Assembly: GCA_025055675.1 (NCBI GenBank) | Contig: JANWWT010000005.1 | Coordinates: 1-64,000 of the forward strand | From: Pseudanabaenaceae cyanobacterium SKYG29 | GTDB lineage: Bacteria > Cyanobacteriota > Cyanobacteriia > Pseudanabaenales > Pseudanabaenaceae | Length of the DNA stretch: 64,000 nucleotides | Direction: 5' to 3' | Part shown: one piece after another, positions 18,423-26,846 of the stretch | Layout: each line of letters starts with the position of its first letter | Position numbering within the stretch: the first letter of the stretch is position 1 | Made by a program: the position numbers and the translations under genes | The notes under the pieces: generated by a model | What the model was told of the DNA's origin: nothing | Seen by the model: only the letters and a program-made list of their open reading frames with translations | Databases searched by the model: none

Positions 18423-19148
18423 ATGTACACGATCGATATTAACTTTCTCAAAGACCGTCAGGTGGCAGAAGGAGCGGGGGAAGCCGCTCCCATAGCGGAT
18501 GTCAACTGGTTGATTGGGGGTGGAGCAGTAGCAGTGATTTTAATTGCCAGTACTGGTATCTACTACTTTTTCCTCAGTAGGCAGCGGGAAAACCTACAGC
18601 AACAGGTAGCCACCCTGACTAGGAAAGAAGAAGAATTAGACAAACAGATAGCTGACCTAAAGGCTAAGGAGGCAGAGATAGCCGCTATTGATCAGCAAAC
18701 CCAACAATTGGTAGCCTTGTTTGTTGGAGATATACCCGCCTCTGCCATTTTGCAGGACCTTCGGGAGCGGACACCCGTCAATGTTAAAATAGAGAACTTT
18801 CAGCAACTGGACAGAAAGATCACTATAGAGGGGGAAGTAGCTGCCAACTCACCCAAGGACAGTGCCTTTGACCAAGTCAATGATTTTATGCTCAAGCTGC
18901 AGGAATCCCCATTTGTAGCAGCCAATGGGGTAGAGCTGAAATCTGCGAAACTCAGTCCCCCTAAGAAAGATGTGGAGGTAGATATAGCCAAGTACCGTAT
19001 AGAACTGACCCTCACTCCTAGGACTACGCTAGAGCTAGAAGGGGCATTACAAAAAGTACGCTCCGACGGTGCCTTGGCACGCATTGCTACCCTACGGCAG
19101 AAAGGCATAAGTGTTAGTTCACAGCAAGAAGGAGAAGCGAAACAATGA
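18423..19148 (+). CDS. pilN: Type IV pilus inner-membrane protein PilN
   Basis: 241 residues. The cytoplasmic N-terminus MYTIDINFLKDR contains the conserved INFL-type PilM-binding motif. It is followed by one transmembrane helix (WLIGGGAVAVILIASTGIYYFFL, about 29-52), a coiled coil (about 55-100) and a periplasmic ferredoxin-like domain. PilN pairs with PilO to form the alignment complex between the inner membrane and the secretin. Its ATG directly abuts the pilM stop, and its stop overlaps the pilO start by 4 bp (ATGA). Confidence 0.9.
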   Translation: MYTIDINFLKDRQVAEGAGEAAPIADVNWLIGGGAVAVILIASTGIYYFFLSRQRENLQQQVATLTRKEEELDKQIADLKAKEAEIAAIDQQTQQLVALFVGDIPASAILQDLRERTPVNVKIENFQQLDRKITIEGEVAANSPKDSAFDQVNDFMLKLQESPFVAANGVELKSAKLSPPKKDVEVDIAKYRIELTLTPRTTLELEGALQKVRSDGALARIATLRQKGISVSSQQEGEAKQ

Positions 19149-19915
19149 CAGCCACAATGGAGGAAGAATTACAGCCAGGGGGTGGCGTTACTCTCTTCGG
19201 TGTTACCCTAGGCGGTCGTGTGCTTGGTATTGCGCTGGGAGTAATAGGCGTAGTGGGGGCAGGGTTCATTATTCTGCAGTTTATTAGCCCACTCCTGGCT
19301 GAGATTGATGCGGCTAGGTTGCAAATTAGGCAAAAGGAGGAATCTATCCGCGGTAAGGAGCAGGAAATAGCCCAGAAGCGGGATATTCCCCAGAAAGTGG
19401 AGGAAGCGAAACAAAGAAAAGAGGCAGTGTTGTCCTTACTGCCTTCCCCCGAAACCCTAGACACACTGATCCTAGACATCAACGCACGTTTAGCGGAGTT
19501 GGGTGAGCCCTTGATTGTGTCACCAGTAGCAAATATATCCGGTAGTGCCCTGAGGGGTCGCCTAGATGACTTTACCCCTGGTGCAGCGGCAGAGGCAACA
19601 GCTGAGCGTCCCTTCCGCACACGAGATTATAAAATTACCATTTCTGCTACCTATCAGGATACCTTGGAGTTCATGCGTAAGTTAGAACAACTCCGCCCCT
19701 TGCTTGTTGTCAAGGATGTGCGCCTTAAACCATCCAAGATACAGATTGATGCCGAGAATTTAACTCCCGAGCAAAAAAATTATATTGCTGCTACCTTACC
19801 ACCCCTAATTACGACGGAGTTTAATCTGATAGCATATATACCGTTATCTCCCGAAGAGTTGGCCCAACTCACAGCGCAAGCTAGTCCCCAAGGCGGGGCA
19901 GCTCCACCCAAGTAG
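19145..19915 (+). CDS. pilO: Type IV pilus inner-membrane protein PilO
   Basis: 256 residues. A short cytoplasmic N-terminus precedes a transmembrane helix (VLGIALGVIGVVGAGFIILQFI, about 22-44), a coiled coil (about 45-95, LQIRQKEESIRGKEQEIAQKR) and a periplasmic PilO domain (DYKITISATYQDTLEFMRKLEQL). It forms heterodimers with PilN. The 4-bp ATGA overlap with pilN implies translational coupling and equal dosage. No separate pilP is present between pilO and pilQ, as is usual in cyanobacteria. Confidence 0.9.
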   Translation: MTATMEEELQPGGGVTLFGVTLGGRVLGIALGVIGVVGAGFIILQFISPLLAEIDAARLQIRQKEESIRGKEQEIAQKRDIPQKVEEAKQRKEAVLSLLPSPETLDTLILDINARLAELGEPLIVSPVANISGSALRGRLDDFTPGAAAEATAERPFRTRDYKITISATYQDTLEFMRKLEQLRPLLVVKDVRLKPSKIQIDAENLTPEQKNYIAATLPPLITTEFNLIAYIPLSPEELAQLTAQASPQGGAAPPK

Positions 19916-19952
19916 TCAGTAGTTTATGGTTAGACAGGATGAGGAGTGTGTG

Positions 19953-22124
19953 ATGAACAGAAAATGCATTTGGTGGTTGATGTTATTGTTGCTGTATGCC
20001 CCAATAACAAGAGCGGAACAGGAGAGCAGGCAGGCAGCAGTTAAGCCTTTGTTCCGACCTAAGGTTACAATTCAAGAGAGGAATATAGCCCAGGGCGGGG
20101 GAGCACAACCAACAGCGCCTGCTAGTCCTCAAGGAGTGCCCCCAACTACGCCAGTACAGCCCCAGGTACCAGGAAGAGTGCAAGGGACTATACCACCTTT
20201 TCAACGGCGACCTGTGCCAGCCCCGATCGGGGACATTTCTGTGAGCACCACTACTCTTAAGCCTGACATTGTGGATTTGGGGACAAAAGAGAGAGTACCC
20301 CGTCTGTCTCTACGGGAAGCACCTGTACGGGAGGTATTAGCAGTAGTAGCAAGGGTAGCAGGGTTAAATGTGGCATTTGCTGATGATGTTACAGGAGGGG
20401 GACAACAACAGGGTGCGACAGGTCAGCAAGCAGCGACAGGAGTGAATGCGCGCATTTCCCTGGACGTGGAGAACGAGTCGGCTCAGGATGTGTTCAACAA
20501 CATTCTAAGACTGACTAATTTGGATGCCAATCGGGTGGGTCGGACAATTTTTGTGGCAGCACGACTGCCGGTAAATTTGAAGAACATAGTTCACCGTACC
20601 TATCGGCTCAATCAGATTAGTGTTGGTGAAGCTTCTGCTTTCCTAGCAGGCTTGGGAGCGGAAAGGGTAGTCAACAGACAGCGTCCTATTCCTGGTGCGC
20701 AGGCAGCGCAAATTGGCGCGGGTGGTCAAACTGTTACTAATATTCCGACAGAATCGATTCCTGTTTTGGAGAGTGTACAGGGAACTCCTAGCTCCATTCT
20801 GCCCTTGAAGGGTTTACAGGTTGTAGCTGATGAACGCTCAAACTCTCTTACCTTGGTTGGTACACCGAGCTTGGTGGAATATGCGGCTGCTCAGTTGGCT
20901 CGGATTGATACCCGTCGTCGACAGGTAGCTGTGAATGTCAAGATTGTGGATGTTTCTCTGTCTGGTGACCAGCAGAGTGGCAGTAGTTTTTCCTTTGGCA
21001 TAAACGATAGTTTCTTTACTGTCAACGATGGGGTGGCAGTACTGAACTTTGGGCAGCTCAATCCAGCTAATAACAGTGGTAATACGGCAGCTGGCAATTT
21101 CTCCCGCCCTGTAGTTAGAAATCCTGTAGGAGGAAGTCCTCTATTTACTGATCCCAATAATCTGTCTTTCTCTCGTGACCCTGTAACAGGTGCTTTTATT
21201 CCTGACAATGCTTCTCCCTTCAGCCCTGGAGATAATCCCCTTGCTCCAGCTGTACGTGCAGGTACAGGTGCACCTGGCAACAATAATACCTATCTTCTGA
21301 ATCCAGGAGGACAAATTAATGCCAACATTCCTACCCTACGTCCTGAGTTCAGAACTGGTCCCTATGCTAACACACCCTTCTTGCTTGATCCCACTACGGG
21401 TGAACCCGTTCTGGCAACACGTGGTAATGCTCCCGTAACGTTTGATCCCAGTAGTTTGACTTTGCCCTCCATCTTCCAGTACCCAAGGCAGTTTTTGGCA
21501 AGGCTAAACGCTACAATTGCTACTGGTAATGCTAAGTTACTCAGTGACCCGACTCTATTGGTTCAGGAAGGTCAACAGGCGCAAGTAGACTTAGGTAATG
21601 AGGTGATTACTCTCAATGCTGATGGTAGTGGAGTCACTAAGGATACGGCAGGTTTGCGTCTTTCTGTGAGAGTTGATCGGGTGGATGAAAATGGTTTCAT
21701 AAACATGGCGGTCTTGCCTCAGGTCAGTGTGTTGGGTCAGAGAAGACCAGTTACTATTAGGAGAAGAGGACAAGGACAAGACCGTGGCGGTGAAGATGTC
21801 TTTGTTGGTGAGATTGATCTCTTGTCCAAGAGGGCTTTGGATTCGGGACCAATTCGTCTGCGAGATGGACAGTCGCTTATTCTCTCGGGTGTAATTCAAG
21901 ATCAGGATAGGGAGTCTGTCAGTAAAGTTCCCTTCTTGGGAGATTTGCCGATCGTTGGTGCTCTCTTCCGCAATACCAGGACTGAGAAGACTAGGAGTGA
22001 GGTTATTATTGTAGTCACGCCTCAGATTATTGACGACAGCGATCGGGCTACCTGGGGATATACCTACCAGCCAGGACCTGAGGTACAGCGAGTTCTTGAT
22101 AAAAATAACGTACCTTTCCGCTAA
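19953..22124 (+). CDS. pilQ: Type IV pilus secretin PilQ
   Basis: 723 residues from the ATG at 19953, chosen because GAGGAG lies 6 bp upstream and a signal peptide follows (MNRKCIWWLMLLLLYAPITRA); an ATG at 19926 is in frame but unlikely. After a Pro/Gln-rich linker come the secretin N-terminal domains (LREAPVREVLAVVARVAGLNVAF; VENESAQDVFNNILRLTNL; LKGLQVVADERSNSLTLVG) and the secretin gate (about 500-710; LARLNATIATGNAKLLSDPTLL, LRDGQSLILSGVI, VPFLGDLPIVGALFR). It forms the outer-membrane pore for the pilus. A 130-residue Asn/Pro/Gly-rich insert (about 355-490) interrupts the secretin region. A strong terminator follows the stop. Confidence 0.95.
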   Translation: MNRKCIWWLMLLLLYAPITRAEQESRQAAVKPLFRPKVTIQERNIAQGGGAQPTAPASPQGVPPTTPVQPQVPGRVQGTIPPFQRRPVPAPIGDISVSTTTLKPDIVDLGTKERVPRLSLREAPVREVLAVVARVAGLNVAFADDVTGGGQQQGATGQQAATGVNARISLDVENESAQDVFNNILRLTNLDANRVGRTIFVAARLPVNLKNIVHRTYRLNQISVGEASAFLAGLGAERVVNRQRPIPGAQAAQIGAGGQTVTNIPTESIPVLESVQGTPSSILPLKGLQVVADERSNSLTLVGTPSLVEYAAAQLARIDTRRRQVAVNVKIVDVSLSGDQQSGSSFSFGINDSFFTVNDGVAVLNFGQLNPANNSGNTAAGNFSRPVVRNPVGGSPLFTDPNNLSFSRDPVTGAFIPDNASPFSPGDNPLAPAVRAGTGAPGNNNTYLLNPGGQINANIPTLRPEFRTGPYANTPFLLDPTTGEPVLATRGNAPVTFDPSSLTLPSIFQYPRQFLARLNATIATGNAKLLSDPTLLVQEGQQAQVDLGNEVITLNADGSGVTKDTAGLRLSVRVDRVDENGFINMAVLPQVSVLGQRRPVTIRRRGQGQDRGGEDVFVGEIDLLSKRALDSGPIRLRDGQSLILSGVIQDQDRESVSKVPFLGDLPIVGALFRNTRTEKTRSEVIIVVTPQIIDDSDRATWGYTYQPGPEVQRVLDKNNVPFR

Positions 22125-22149
22125 TCTATTTTGCATTTAACTGTGATGA

Positions 22150-22169
22150 CCCCCGATCGGGGGTTTTTT
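22150..22169 (+). terminator. Rho-independent terminator after pilQ
   Basis: The 14-bp palindrome CCCCCGATCGGGGG is followed by six T residues, 25 bp after the pilQ stop. The centre of the stem is the CGATCG motif that is abundant all over this sequence, so the repeat has been used as a terminator stem here. Confidence 0.85.
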
Positions 22170-22183
22170 GTTTAGGGGGGGAG

Positions 22184-23413
22184 ATGGAGTTATTAAAGCG
22201 GCAGATTGGGCTATGGGGGGCAGTGTGGTTGGGGTTGGGGTCGATTCTGGGCACAGGGGTGTTTGTGAGCATTGCAGTGGCTACGCAGGTTGCTGGCAAG
22301 GGGGTATTGGTGGGAATTTTGCTGGCAAGTTTAATAGCTATTTGTAATGGCTTAAATTCTGCGCAGTTGGCGGCTAGTCATCCTATCAGTGGCGGCACCT
22401 ACGAATATGGCTATCGCTATCTACACCCCTGGTGTGGTTTCATAGCGGGTTGGTTGTTTTTATTAGCCAAATCAGCTTCGGCAGCAACGGCGGCTTTAGG
22501 TGTGTCAGCTTATCTCGCTAGGTTGGGAGTTAATGTCGACCCTAGATGGCTGGGGTTGATAGCAGTAGCGCTGATGACAGGTGTTGTGTTTCTGGGGGTG
22601 AAACGATCGGGCTTGATCAACACCGTAATTGTCTCGATGACATTGTTGGCTTTGTTGTGCTTTATTGCTCTAGGTTTTGGGACTACTGCCCCCCAGTCAA
22701 ACATTTTTAATGGGGAATTAATGTCAACTATGGAAGCTACAGCGCTAATGTTTGTCGCCTACGCAGGTTATGCCCGTATCACTACTTTAGGGGAAGAGGT
22801 GGTAAATCCCCGTAGGACTATTCCCTGGGCAGTGGGGCTAACGATTGCTATTACATCTCTGCTCTACCTGGGGGTGGGAATAGTAGGAATAAAGGGAGGA
22901 ATTAGCCAAGTTTTGCCCAGCAATGCCCCCCTGGCAGATTTGTTAAATTTATGGGGCTATAGTCTAGCCAGTAAGTTGGTCATTATGGGGGCAATTTCAG
23001 CGCTATTGGGAGTGTTGCTGAACTTAATCTTGGGGTTGTCGCGGATAGTATTGGCAATGGCACGGCGAGGGGATTTACCTGGGTTTCTGGCGCAATTGAA
23101 CAGGGAGCAGACTACCCCCCCCTGGGCAGTAGTAACTGTAGGCACAGCGATTGCTCTTTTGACCCTAATTGGCAATGTGAAAACTACCTGGTCTTTTAGT
23201 GCCTTCCATGTGTTGAACTACTACGCCATTACCAATCTCTGTGCTTGGCAGTTAAACCCCAGGGAACGTATGTTTCCCCGTTGGCTGGCAGGGGTGGGAC
23301 TACTTGCCTGTGCAATCTTAGCCTTCTTTGTCGATCGGCAGGTATGGTTGACAGGGTTGGGGTTACTGAGCGGTCTCTCCCTGGTCTATGGGTTGACACG
23401 TAGGATAGAATAG
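22184..23413 (+). CDS. APC-family amino-acid permease
   Basis: 409 residues with about eleven or twelve transmembrane helices. The first helix carries the family signature GLGSILGTGVFVSIAVA, and the third has GGTYEYGYRYLHPWCGFIAGW. A conserved loop TLGEEVVNPRRTIPWAVG is typical of the APC superfamily. These are inner-membrane secondary transporters that use proton gradients for amino-acid or amine uptake or exchange. The substrate cannot be inferred from sequence alone. The gene starts 14 bp after the pilQ terminator and stands alone. Confidence 0.85.
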   Translation: MELLKRQIGLWGAVWLGLGSILGTGVFVSIAVATQVAGKGVLVGILLASLIAICNGLNSAQLAASHPISGGTYEYGYRYLHPWCGFIAGWLFLLAKSASAATAALGVSAYLARLGVNVDPRWLGLIAVALMTGVVFLGVKRSGLINTVIVSMTLLALLCFIALGFGTTAPQSNIFNGELMSTMEATALMFVAYAGYARITTLGEEVVNPRRTIPWAVGLTIAITSLLYLGVGIVGIKGGISQVLPSNAPLADLLNLWGYSLASKLVIMGAISALLGVLLNLILGLSRIVLAMARRGDLPGFLAQLNREQTTPPWAVVTVGTAIALLTLIGNVKTTWSFSAFHVLNYYAITNLCAWQLNPRERMFPRWLAGVGLLACAILAFFVDRQVWLTGLGLLSGLSLVYGLTRRIE

Positions 23414-23841
23414 GGATGAGCCTTATACTAATCCCAGTCACGATCGTTTGCTTTAAGATAGCATCCTTAATCAGTTGCTTTTTGAGTTTTTGCCGAAGAT
23501 AGGTCACTGTGAAATCTTTGCCCAAACGACAGAAGAGATGGGACGATCGGGCTTTATCAAGCTAAACAAAAATAGAAAACTCTCCCACCCTATCAACAGT
23601 ATTAGACATATTGCTGTATTTTGTTGCCTTGGGAAAGGTGATTATGTTTGTGTCAATATTCAAGCTTTACCAAAAGCAATCTCAACAAATACTGGGTTTC
23701 AACAAGTAGGGAATAGGTCTCGGAATCAATACTTGGCGAATTGCAGAAGATGCCTTAGCATAACCCTTACAGACCTCATTGTCTCTCAAGCTATGTTCAA
23801 CCCTTTCTTTAACTATCGCTCAACACTATTGAGTCTCTGAC
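23414..23841. other. Intergenic stretch with no convincing gene
   Basis: These 428 bp lie between the permease and thpR. Open frames exist on both strands (plus 23475-23840; minus 23525-23229), but neither has a ribosome binding site or a motif I recognise. On the minus strand the frame running through DFTVTYLRQKLKKQL has coding-like composition upstream and downstream of an internal stop, so this may be an old gene remnant, possibly of a transposase. That is weak inference. I see no tRNA, terminator or repeat. Confidence 0.4.
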
Positions 23842-24432
23842 ATGTCCAACTTACCAGGGAGTAAAAAGCAGCTTGCAGCTCCATCAGAGCAACAAATTAG
23901 AGCATTTTTAGCCATTCCCCCCGATCGCTATGCTAAAGCTTTTCTCACTGACTATCAACAACAGCTGATGGGGATGAGATGGAGCCAAGGTGTGCGTTGG
24001 GTGAAGCCAGAACAGTTTCATTTAACAGTCCGTTTTCTTGGTGATCTGTCCCTTTTGCAGATACAAGAATTAGTTAATTTCATCAGTCAGCAGTCATTCT
24101 CTGGTCATTTGTCGTTAACCTTGACAGAACCAAGTCTCTTTCCTGCCCAAAGACCCCATACGATTGTCGCCAGAGTACCCACCACTCCAGAGTTAGGGGA
24201 ACTAGTTGACAGGGTAGAAAAATGTGCCCAGTCAGTGGGTGTAGCAGCAGAAAGAAGGAAGTTTCGGGGTCATATCACCCTGGGGCGCTTGAAAGATGCT
24301 AGGCAGGGACAACCAGTGCTAAACTGTACTCCCAGTCAATCCTTCTGGACAGCTACTCATCTAGTTCTCTATCAAAGTAACCTCACACCCCAGGGCGCAA
24401 TTTACCAACAGTTAGCTTCTTGGTCTTTTTAG
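23842..24432 (+). CDS. thpR: RNA 2',3'-cyclic phosphodiesterase (2H superfamily)
   Basis: 196 residues, the usual length. The two HxTx motifs that define 2H phosphoesterases are present: HLTVRFLGDL (about residue 60) and HITLGRLKDA (about 150). The opening IRAFLAIPP matches the family start (R-x-F-x-A-I). ThpR hydrolyses 2',3'-cyclic phosphate ends of RNA and was formerly called 2'-5' RNA ligase. It stands alone, with poorly annotated sequence on both sides. Confidence 0.9.
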   Translation: MSNLPGSKKQLAAPSEQQIRAFLAIPPDRYAKAFLTDYQQQLMGMRWSQGVRWVKPEQFHLTVRFLGDLSLLQIQELVNFISQQSFSGHLSLTLTEPSLFPAQRPHTIVARVPTTPELGELVDRVEKCAQSVGVAAERRKFRGHITLGRLKDARQGQPVLNCTPSQSFWTATHLVLYQSNLTPQGAIYQQLASWSF

Positions 24433-24505
24433 CATAGGCTTGCTCCCCTGCACAAATTACACAAATTAGTTAAGATGTAAAGCCTCGATCGTTTTGGGAG
24501 AATAT

Positions 24506-24687
24506 TCCCTGGTTACTAAGTTAATGTGGGACTACAATCCTTGGGGTACAGAGAGCCTGGGACTTGTGAACAGAGTTTACCCAGGGCATTGGTTAGACAG
24601 GTTAACTCGCCTTTGGGTAGCAGCAGGTATACAGAGCGGCAAGGAGTTATTGGTGCTGGGCGGAAACTCCGAATACAGTTCCAGGGA
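24506..24687 (+). ncRNA. Candidate structured RNA (6S-like size and closing stem), tentative
   Basis: TCCCTGG at 24506-24512 pairs perfectly with CCAGGGA at 24681-24687, closing a segment of about 182 nt, near the usual length of bacterial 6S RNA. Inside, CCTGGG (24556-24561) pairs with CCCAGG (24580-24585), and GGAGTT can pair with AACTCC about 20 nt later. A 70-codon frame (24494-24706, TTG start) covers the same DNA but has no recognised motif. I did not match any 6S, tmRNA, RNase P or SRP RNA signature, so the class is a guess. Confidence 0.25.
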
Positions 24688-24748
24688 TGTAAAGAAGCTA
24701 GTTTAATTCTCAAAGCCGGACGTGCTAGGTTTGCCTCCAACAGCACTG

Positions 24749-24984
24749 ATGAAGATCAAGAAGAAGGACTACCCCTACAGTTTCACAGGTCGCCGTGCTA
24801 GCCTAACATTATTGATTGCTGCTCATCTGTCTCTGATTGTGGTTTCCTTGATAGCTGCGGTCAGGGGGGAGAACAAGAGCTAGATTGTAATCCTTGGGAC
24901 GGCGATAGCAGGGGGCAGATTGCGGTGGCTGTGATGGTGGGAATCTTGACTGTGGTGGCTGTGATGCGGGTAGCACCCCCCTAG
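24749..24984 (+). pseudogene. Small two-helix membrane protein gene split by a frameshift at a G6 run
   Basis: From ATG 24749 a 44-residue frame runs to 24883: basic start MKIKKKDYPYSFTGRRA and a helix SLTLLIAAHLSLIVVSLIAAV. At GGGGGG (24864-24869) one extra G would join it to another open frame ending at 24984, with DCNPWDGDSRGQ and a second helix IAVAVMVGILTVVAVM. The fused product would be about 78 residues with two membrane helices, a sensible small protein, whereas each half alone is not. It could be a true frameshift, a sequencing error, slippage at the G-run, or two unrelated small frames. I do not recognise the family. A GTG at 24722 is an alternative start. Confidence 0.4.
24924..24966 (+). 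repeat. Direct repeat GGTGGCTGTGATG, two copies 30 bp apart
   Basis: The 13-mer occurs at 24924-24936 and 24954-24966. The 30-bp period keeps the reading frame and encodes VAVM twice in the second helix of the frameshifted small protein. It is probably an internal duplication of a hydrophobic segment, or a coincidence of Val/Ala codons. Confidence 0.5.
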
Positions 24985-25049
24985 CGTTTTCCGACAAGTT
25001 GTGCTATCTTCTGGCGCAGTGGTGGTTTAGTCAAAAGGGAGTAATAGGG

Positions 25050-25970
25050 ATGGATGCTAATAGTATCCTCGGATACCGAGAGATGTATGAGGAGCATTGC
25101 GACGAAATTATGGATGAACTGTTTACGGATGTAGAACAGTCTCTTCGCCTCCATCGAGAACGCCGCCGCCCTGAACCCCAGCCCTCTACCGAGGAACCGC
25201 TAGTAGTTAGTCTGGTCAAGGTTGATGTAGCAAATACCCAAGTGCCCATCCTGGCAGAGGTAGTGCCCTCCTGGGTTGACCCTACTCCGCCAATTGTTAT
25301 CCCTCCTGTTGCTCCCCCCCCTGCTAGTAGTGGTGTTGACAAATTTTTCCTGGGCACAGCCCTGGCTTCTATGCTCATCGGTGCGGCGGTAGTGCTAGGG
25401 CACTATTTTGTTGTGCAACGATCGTTGGTGCAAGAACCCACACCTACCCCTGTAGCTACAGAGAGTAAAACTCCCGACCGCAAAACCGTTGAATTTGCCA
25501 GTGAGATTAAAACAGCTTTTCAAACTGCTACTCCTGCTCAACTGAGTCCTGCCAATAGTTCGGCTCCTTCTGCTTCTGCACCCCCTGCCCCAGAGGCTCC
25601 CGCTCCTACACCCCCTCAAACTGTTGTGCAGTATGTGCCTGTGTACTCCCCCCCGCCGGTAGACCCCCCTAGCTACCGCGAGCCTGCCCCTGAACCTGTG
25701 TATACGAAACCTGCGACTACAGCAAAAGCCCCTGCCGTGGAACCACTGCCTGCTCCTCCCAGTTCCTCCACTACTCTATCGGGGACTTTTATGTTGGAAC
25801 CCAACGATCGTTCCTATGTCCTGGTTGAGACTGATGGTGCCGTCCAGTCTGTGCCTGTTGGCGGCGTGGTAGGTTCGACGGGTTGGCGGCTGAAAACGGT
25901 TGACCAAAATACTGCCATTCTGGAAAAGGACGGACAGACCCGATCGGTAGCAGTTGGGCAAAAATTCTAG
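25050..25970 (+). CDS. Membrane-anchored Pro-rich protein of unknown function
   Basis: 306 residues from the ATG at 25050, chosen because GGGAG lies upstream and the product starts cleanly MDANSILGYREMYEEHCDEIM; a longer frame begins at 24999. Order: acidic helical cytoplasmic N-terminus (about 1-50), Pro-rich linker, one transmembrane helix (FFLGTALASMLIGAAVVLGHYFVV, about 95-118), a long Pro/Ala/Thr linker (about 120-235) and a small C-terminal beta-domain (STGWRLKTVDQNTAILEKDG, ending SVAVGQKF). The C-terminal domain resembles the short periplasmic domains of PilP/GspC-type proteins; that is inference. Its stop overlaps the nadK stop by 4 bp. Confidence 0.7.
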   Translation: MDANSILGYREMYEEHCDEIMDELFTDVEQSLRLHRERRRPEPQPSTEEPLVVSLVKVDVANTQVPILAEVVPSWVDPTPPIVIPPVAPPPASSGVDKFFLGTALASMLIGAAVVLGHYFVVQRSLVQEPTPTPVATESKTPDRKTVEFASEIKTAFQTATPAQLSPANSSAPSASAPPAPEAPAPTPPQTVVQYVPVYSPPPVDPPSYREPAPEPVYTKPATTAKAPAVEPLPAPPSSSTTLSGTFMLEPNDRSYVLVETDGAVQSVPVGGVVGSTGWRLKTVDQNTAILEKDGQTRSVAVGQKF

Positions 25971-26842
25971 GGCTTGATGCGGGCACCCCGCCACAGTAGT
26001 TTTTCCTGCAGGGAGCGAAAATAGGAGTAGTCTTCAGCGAGGATAATAAACTGGGTGAGGGCATCGGCACGGCTAATTTCTACCTGCTGTCCCTGACCAA
26101 TTGGGGTTGCCAGCACTCCATCCGCCCAGAGTTTCAAATCGGTATCGGGTTTGGTGGGAGAAATGTGCACAACTAGGCGAGGGGGCAGAACAATAGAGCG
26201 GCTAGATAGGCTCATAGGGCAAATGGGCGTGATGATAATTGCCTCCATCCCAGGGTGGAGAATTGGCCCGCTTGCTGCTACTGTGTAGGAAGTGGAGCCA
26301 GTGGGAGTTGCCACAATCAACCCGTCTCCGTGGTGTTGGTCTACCAGTTCCCCGTCAATAAATACGTCGAGAAAAGCAGTCACCATCCGATCGGGAGCGG
26401 CGGGCTTAATGCACATCTCATTCAGACAGTAGAAGACTTTGTCATTGCCCGTGACTCTGGCTTGCAACATCATGCGCCGATCGATGGCAAATTGATCCCC
26501 TAGCAACCGATCCCATACCCCTTGGGAATCCTGGAGTTGTTCCGCCCCATGGGTGAGAAAGCCCAGGTGTCCGCCGATATTTACTGCCAAAATGGGAACT
26601 CCCAAGGGTGCCAAATGCCGCGCTGCCCCCAGGGCTGCCCCGTCTCCCCCCAGCACGATCGCTAAGTCAATATCATCATGGAAAGAAGCAACAAACACAG
26701 GATAGGGATTGTCGTTACTGCCACTGGGACCCATGAGGACATGACAACCCCGCTCTGATAACTCTTTATTGCAGCGTTCTGCCCACTCTAACGCCAGAGA
26801 ATGACCCGATCGGTAGGCAATAATGACATTTTTTAGTTCCAC
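25967..26842 (-). CDS. nadK: NAD(+) kinase
   Basis: 291 residues. The catalytic GGDG motif is in AIVLGGDGAALGAARHL, the NAD-binding stretch is GDGLIVATPTGSTSYTVAASGP, and NIGGHLGFLT is also conserved. It phosphorylates NAD to NADP, the acceptor of photosynthetic electron flow. The opening MELKNVIIAYRSGHSLALEWA resembles the longer cyanobacterial NadK type. It is the last gene of a ten-gene minus-strand run and lies 4 bp after prmA. Confidence 0.94.
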   Translation of the reverse strand: MELKNVIIAYRSGHSLALEWAERCNKELSERGCHVLMGPSGSNDNPYPVFVASFHDDIDLAIVLGGDGAALGAARHLAPLGVPILAVNIGGHLGFLTHGAEQLQDSQGVWDRLLGDQFAIDRRMMLQARVTGNDKVFYCLNEMCIKPAAPDRMVTAFLDVFIDGELVDQHHGDGLIVATPTGSTSYTVAASGPILHPGMEAIIITPICPMSLSSRSIVLPPRLVVHISPTKPDTDLKLWADGVLATPIGQGQQVEISRADALTQFIILAEDYSYFRSLQEKLLWRGARIKP

Positions 26843-26846
26843 ACCC

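Noticed and set aside
23680-23730. GTTTCAACAAGTAGGGAATAG resembling a CRISPR repeat
   Set aside because: Only one copy is present and there is no spacer-repeat spacing or cas gene nearby.
23475-23840. Plus-strand 121-codon frame before thpR
   Set aside because: No ribosome binding site, mixed composition with many Asn/Ser/Cys residues, no family likeness; ends 1 bp before the thpR start by chance.
24494-24706. Plus-strand 70-codon frame with TTG start
   Set aside because: No recognised family or binding site, and it coincides with base-pairing segments. Kept only as an alternative to the candidate RNA.
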